10,108 nt of DNA, taken from NCBI GenBank assembly GCA_026770615.1, contig MU631307.1, positions 964,928-975,035 on the forward strand. The letters run 5' to 3'. Numbering within the stretch: the stretch's first letter is position 1; every line of letters starts with the position of its first letter. The stretch comes from Pavlovales sp. CCMP2436. Taxonomy: Eukaryota; Haptophyta; Pavlovophyceae; Pavlovales. The notes beneath the pieces are model-generated. The model was not told the origin of the DNA, did not search any database, and was given only the letters and a program-made list of their open reading frames with translations. Shown piece after piece: positions 7,879 to 10,108 of the stretch. The position numbers were made by a program, and so were the translations under genes.

Positions 7879-7942
7879 CCTCCCACTGCAGATATCACGA
7901 AAGCCACCTCCCCCAACTATATCATGAAAGCCACTGCAGATA
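7879..7942. repeat. Dispersed repeat copy 2 within a short tandem repeat
   Basis: 7879-7903 repeats 3079-3103 exactly. Read on the minus strand, this cluster is two units of about 27-28 bp, gtggctttcatgatat.. followed by gtggctttcgtgatatctgc.., each ending in a gggag run, with a partial third (ctgcagtggctttc) on the right. So the dispersed 25-mer is part of a small tandem array here, but only one unit is present near 3079. Confidence 0.7.
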
Positions 7943-7957
7943 CTTAAAAAAACGTTG

Positions 7958-8086
7958 CTATGGCCATGAGGGATGGGTGGTCCACAATGTGCGCCTGACG
8001 ACCGCCCCGGGGCACATGGAGATGAAGGTGCAGTGCGCGGCCAATTCGACGACGCTGAGCTGCGCCTCGGTGAGCGAGAGCGCCAT
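7958..8086 (-). CDS. Doubtful 42-residue ORF
   Basis: The minus strand reads MALSLTEAQLSVVELAAHCT, then a hydrophobic and basic stretch ending TTHPSWP, with TAG at 7958-7960. The composition is unusually protein-like for this region (amphipathic helix, few Arg/Ser/Pro runs), but the opposite strand also reads well (VHNVRLTTAPGHMEMKVQC), so the strand is not certain. No family is recognised. It could be a first exon, a relic or chance. Confidence 0.25.
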   Translation of the reverse strand: MALSLTEAQLSVVELAAHCTFISMCPGAVVRRTLWTTHPSWP

Positions 8087-8151
8087 GCTTGAACGGCGTG
8101 CATGCGCGCGAGCAAAGTGCGGCAGTCGAGCGCCACTCCTCGACGCTCCCT

Positions 8152-8263
8152 GAGCTGTGCTCCGCCCCGTCCGCGCGAGCCTTACTCCGTCTACGAGCTG
8201 TGCGCCTGTGCTCCGTCCGAGCGAGCTGTGCTCCGTCCGCGCTGTGCGCCTGTGCTCCGTCCG
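8152..8263. repeat. Minisatellite-like repeat
   Basis: A 23-base string beginning gctgtgcgcctgtgctccg occurs at 8197-8219 and again, exactly, at 8241-8263 (44-bp period). Shorter units gagctgtgctccg(t/c)cc at 8152 and 8222 fit the same pattern. The stretch from 8087 to 8452 holds no credible gene; it also has an 8-bp inverted pair ttcgcgca/tgcgcgaa at 8324-8331 and 8350-8357. Confidence 0.75.
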
Positions 8264-8452
8264 TGCAACTGCGCTGGCGACTGTGCCGTAATGTGACCTT
8301 TGCGCTCAGTGGCCGCAGCGAGATTCGCGCACCCAGTAGTACGGCAGCTTGCGCGAACCGTGCCGTCGAGCGGCAAAGGTGGATTCCCGGATGCTGCCGC
8401 CCTTTCCCGCGATTCCCCGGGCTCTAGAGAGATCGGAGGCGGCGGAGGTGGC

Positions 8453-8692
8453 TCACTGGTCGTAGTAGCGCTGCTTCATATCGCGGTACTTCCTGAGCTT
8501 GATCACCCCCTGCAGCTCGCGAACCATCCACCGGCCCCGTGCGACCGCGCGCTTGATCTCGACTTCGTCCGCCAAGAGCGCGTTCTGGCGAAACCCCTCC
8601 TTCGCTTTCCTCCGGACGAGGTCGAGCCCGCCCGGGTAGTCACGGCCGACGAAGAGGAAGCGCTTGTACAGGTCGCGCACCAGGGGGTGCAT
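8453..8692 (-). CDS. ETFRF1: LYR-motif mitochondrial protein, ETFRF1/LYRM5-like
   Basis: This 79-residue protein matches the small LYR family member that, in humans, regulates electron transfer flavoprotein in the mitochondrial matrix and works with acyl carrier protein. The LYR position reads LYK at 8-10. It is followed by the FVGRDYPGG block (14-22), the basic helix RRKAKEGFRQN with its conserved Phe (34), a DEVEIKRAVARGRWMVRELQ helix, and the hallmark end LRKYRDMKQRYY (66-77). The last block separates ETFRF1/LYRM5 from other LYR proteins. Its length is close to the roughly 90 residues of animal homologues. The ATG at 8692 places the LYR motif near the N-terminus as expected. The gene is intronless. 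The neighbouring plus-strand gene starts 93 bp away in the opposite direction. The symbol is assigned by motif recall only. Confidence 0.85.
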   Translation of the reverse strand: MHPLVRDLYKRFLFVGRDYPGGLDLVRRKAKEGFRQNALLADEVEIKRAVARGRWMVRELQGVIKLRKYRDMKQRYYDQ

Positions 8693-8785
8693 CGCGCACC
8701 GGCCTGTCCTTGTTGAGCTCAGTGGAAGAAGTGGCCGAAGGTGTTTCCGACATGGATTCTTTTTAACTTGAGCATCGCGTTCGCC
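8693..8785. promoter_or_regulatory. Shared bidirectional promoter region
   Basis: Only 93 bp separate the start codons of the divergent ETFRF1-like and presequence-bearing genes, so their core promoters must overlap, or the 5' UTRs must be very short. No TATA box is obvious. A minimal upstream ORF, atg gat tct ttt taa, sits at 8752-8766, out of frame with and 19 bases before the plus-strand start at 8786. Confidence 0.5.
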
Positions 8786-9148
8786 ATGTTGCGGGCTCTG
8801 GCTTCGGCTTCGACGCTGCGCGCGCGCGTGGGCTTTGCCGGGGCGTGCGGCCTGCGCGCACTCTCGCGGCCCGCGGCCACGACGAGCCTCTTCTCGGCGC
8901 CGAGCCTCTTCTTAACGCCGAGCCCTGCTCTGCGCGCGCTCGTGAATCTCCCCGCGAGCATGCCGAGCCTCAAATGGATGCCTTATGCGCCGGACGACGG
9001 CGTCGAGCCCCCGCCGAGCATGGAGCTCATGAACCGCAACAAGAGGAGGCCAAAGAAGGCCAACCACAGCGCGCGGCCCTGCTCCTCATACAACCGCAAA
9101 ATTCGACGGACAAAGGGCACGAACATGGGCCGGCGTAAGGGCAACTGA
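8786..9148 (+). CDS. Small basic protein with mitochondrial presequence
   Basis: The 120-residue protein starts at ATG 8786 in a GCCATG context. Residues 1-55 are rich in Ala, Leu, Ser and Arg with almost no acidic residues (MLRALASASTLRARVGFAGA), as in a cleavable mitochondrial targeting peptide. The C-terminal half is strongly basic: MNRNKRRPKKANHSARPCSS (about 82-101), then NRKIRRTKGTNMGRRKGN. The NRNKR.P.KANH.ARPCS core looks like a conserved motif of a small RNA-binding or ribosomal protein of the mitochondrion, but I cannot name the family. It is divergent from the ETFRF1-like gene, which is also mitochondrial. An upstream GTG at 8741 is in frame but unlikely to be the start. The opposite-strand ORF is a shadow. 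Confidence 0.7.
   Translation: MLRALASASTLRARVGFAGACGLRALSRPAATTSLFSAPSLFLTPSPALRALVNLPASMPSLKWMPYAPDDGVEPPPSMELMNRNKRRPKKANHSARPCSSYNRKIRRTKGTNMGRRKGN
8881..8934. repeat. Three 18-bp tandem units within the presequence
   Basis: Units begin gacgagcctcttctcggc, gccgagcctcttcttaac and gccgagccctgctctgcg. In the coding frame they read TSLFSA, PSLFLT and PSPALR. The unit is a whole number of codons, so gain or loss changes presequence length without a frameshift. Confidence 0.75.
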
Positions 9149-9669
9149 ACGCCGCTCGACTTTGCGTCCACTGTCCTTCTGGCGGCCGCTTCTTTGTCAA
9201 ACCAGCGAGTTCGTGCGCAGCGCAGCGTTCGCCTCGCTCGCTAACTTGGCACGCGCACGCCGGTCAATTTTGACCACGTAGAGCTCGGCACGGGCGGCAC
9301 GGTGTGGGCCGCTGCTGCCGGCTCGAGTCGACGCGGCGTCGTAAAGAAGATCATCAATAGGCTGAGTTCCCTGGGCGACAGGAGGTGCCCAGCAGTTGAG
9401 GCGGCGATGGGGATGGTGGTGGGTTAAAAAGCGACGAGTTCACGCGCGACGGTCGCGACGGTCAAGCACGACGGAGCGCGAGCAAGAACACGTGGGAGCC
9501 GATAGAGAACCTGTCGGATGACCTCATAGCAATCGCTCAATGGCTCACGCAGCTCGTGGGCCGACCATCCGCATCGACGACTCGGAATGACATAATGATG
9601 CAAAATAATATATGTAGTTAATAATTAGTATAGTGATATAATCTGTGTATTACTATAATACCCTCTCAG
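9149..9669. other. Gene-free region, GC-rich then AT-rich
   Basis: 9149-9460 has no convincing coding frame. 9461-9598 carries a degraded chromodomain. 9600-9660 is very AT-rich and could be a promoter or intron end for the frame to the right. A pyrimidine stretch with ccctctcag at 9661-9669 resembles a splice acceptor. Confidence 0.5.
9461..9621 (+). pseudogene. Chromodomain relic, probably from a Ty3/Gypsy chromovirus
   Basis: In one frame 9481-9540 reads SKNTWEPIENLSDDLIAIAQ, and the frame continues WLTQLVGRP to a TAA at 9619-9621. NTWEP.ENL is the hallmark of the second half of a chromodomain, followed by the usual C-terminal helix. The first half is not in the same frame: VKHDG at 9461-9475 resembles the preceding 'vKw.G' strand but is shifted by one base. 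A shift and a missing N-terminal part suggest a decayed copy. Chromodomains occur at the end of chromovirus integrases and in host heterochromatin proteins; the isolated, damaged state favours a transposon. Confidence 0.5.
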
Positions 9670-9756
9670 CCTCCACCAGTAGCGCGCCCTGAGCTGCGCG
9701 AGCGTGCAGCTGCAACTGCGCCCCCCGAGGGGGACGCTGCCTGGCTCGCCACCGCG

Positions 9757-10108
9757 ATGTTGCTCTTCGCCACCATGCTATTGCTTCTGTCACGTGCTGT
9801 GACGGGCGCTGTTTCGCGCGGTGGCGAGCAGCACGCGGAGACGCCGCTCAAGGCTACCAAGGCTACGACGACAATGCTGCTTCCTGCGGCAACCGCAGTG
9901 TGCGCGCTCGCAGCGGCGCGATGCTGTCCACTTGAGGTACTCGCTAGCACCTCTCGACCACCCGTCTCGCTCGGGTCCTCAAGTGGATGTGCGTCGCGCG
10001 CTGCGGTGGGCGCTGCTACGCGCGGCGGCGGGCCGCACGCGGAGACGCCGCTCAAGGCTACCAAGGCTACGACGACGATGCTGCTCCCTGCGGCCGCCGC
10101 AGTGTGCG
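9757..10108 (+). CDS. Possible secreted repeat protein, 3' partial
   Basis: The frame is open from about 9670 to the window edge. ATGs at 9757 and 9775 are candidates; the second has a GCCACCATG context. The 9757 start gives MLLFATMLLLLSRAVTGAVS, which resembles a signal peptide. What follows is Ala/Thr-rich with a repeat (HAETPLKATKATTTMLLPAA) at a 68-residue period. If the ccctctcag at 9661-9669 is an acceptor, the exon could instead start at 9670. The opposite strand is also open for 133 codons (10064-9666), so strand is not secure. No family is recognised. Confidence 0.35.
   Translation, partial: MLLFATMLLLLSRAVTGAVSRGGEQHAETPLKATKATTTMLLPAATAVCALAAARCCPLEVLASTSRPPVSLGSSSGCASRAAVGAATRGGGPHAETPLKATKATTTMLLPAAAAVC
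9791..10108. repeat. Tandem direct repeat, 204-bp period
   Basis: 9831-9904 recurs at 10035-10108 with four mismatches in 74 bases. Weaker homology at the same offset extends left to about 9791 (copy at 9995). The period is 68 codons. In the plus frame, three of the four mismatches are at third positions and synonymous. The second copy runs to the window edge, so the array may continue. Confidence 0.9.

Larger units (their letters stand above)
6481..7957. other. Gene-free region with repeat fragments
   Basis: No coding frame here has convincing protein composition. Visible items are a GC-rich near-palindrome around 6966-6982 (ggcgccggcggcgcc), three copies of a tcgagcgaaataa-type motif (6798, 7542, 7572), a 9-bp inverted pair cattttgca/tgcaaaatg at 7402-7410 and 7423-7431, and a repeat cluster at 7879-7942. 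The 3' part (7680-7800) is GC-rich, the rest mixed. This looks like decayed repeat DNA. Confidence 0.55.

Noticed and set aside
7503..7916. 137-codon minus-strand ORF
   Set aside because: It covers the tandem repeat and gene-free DNA, with no consistent composition; its GGGFRDI repeats come from the DNA repeat.
8719..8973. 84-codon minus-strand ORF
   Set aside because: It is antisense to the presequence of the basic protein; Arg/Ala richness is explained by that.
9666..10064. 132-codon minus-strand ORF in the 204-bp repeat
   Set aside because: It is open, but the plus frame has a signal-like start and a good ATG context. I could not exclude it, since third positions coincide.
1..10108. tRNA or rRNA genes
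   Set aside because: I looked for T-loop and acceptor patterns on both strands and saw none convincing.

Overview
This window is nuclear DNA from a eukaryote, most likely a cold-living, GC-rich marine microalga; haptophyte or pelagophyte would fit, but the sequence does not settle it. The evidence is a gene with five GT-AG introns whose polypyrimidine-rich acceptors are clear, GC-rich exons alternating with AT-rich intergenic DNA, mitochondrial-type proteins, a kinesin, and a secreted ice-binding protein of a type common in polar algae.

Layout from left to right. (1) Bases 1-2767, plus strand: the last six exons of a kinesin-3 (KIF1/UNC-104-type) motor protein. The motor and FHA domains lie left of the window. 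(2) 2768-3416: gene-free, holding one copy of a 25-bp dispersed repeat. (3) 3417-4241, minus strand: an intronless secreted DUF3494 ice-binding (antifreeze) protein, convergent with the kinesin. (4) 4242-5171: AT-rich upstream DNA with degenerate ~80-bp repeats and three spaced copies of a short hairpin motif. (5) 5172-6480, minus strand: an unrecognised gene read in three successive frames, either through introns or because it is damaged. (6) 6481-7957: gene-free, repeat-bearing DNA, including a second copy of the 25-bp repeat. (7) 7958-8452: a doubtful 42-codon ORF and a minisatellite. (8) 8453-8692 (minus) and 8786-9148 (plus): a divergent pair 93 bp apart. The first is an ETFRF1/LYRM5-type LYR protein. 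The second is a small basic protein with a mitochondrial presequence. They probably share one promoter. (9) 9149-9669: degenerate DNA with a broken chromodomain relic, probably from a chromovirus-type Ty3/Gypsy retrotransposon. (10) 9757 to the right edge: an open frame with a signal-like start and a 204-bp in-frame repeat, running off the window.

The genes do not form a pathway; this is a typical mixed nuclear neighbourhood. The parts most worth following up are the ice-binding gene with its upstream hairpin array, the unrecognised frame-switching gene, and the divergent mitochondrial pair. I did not find a clearly new multi-gene system.
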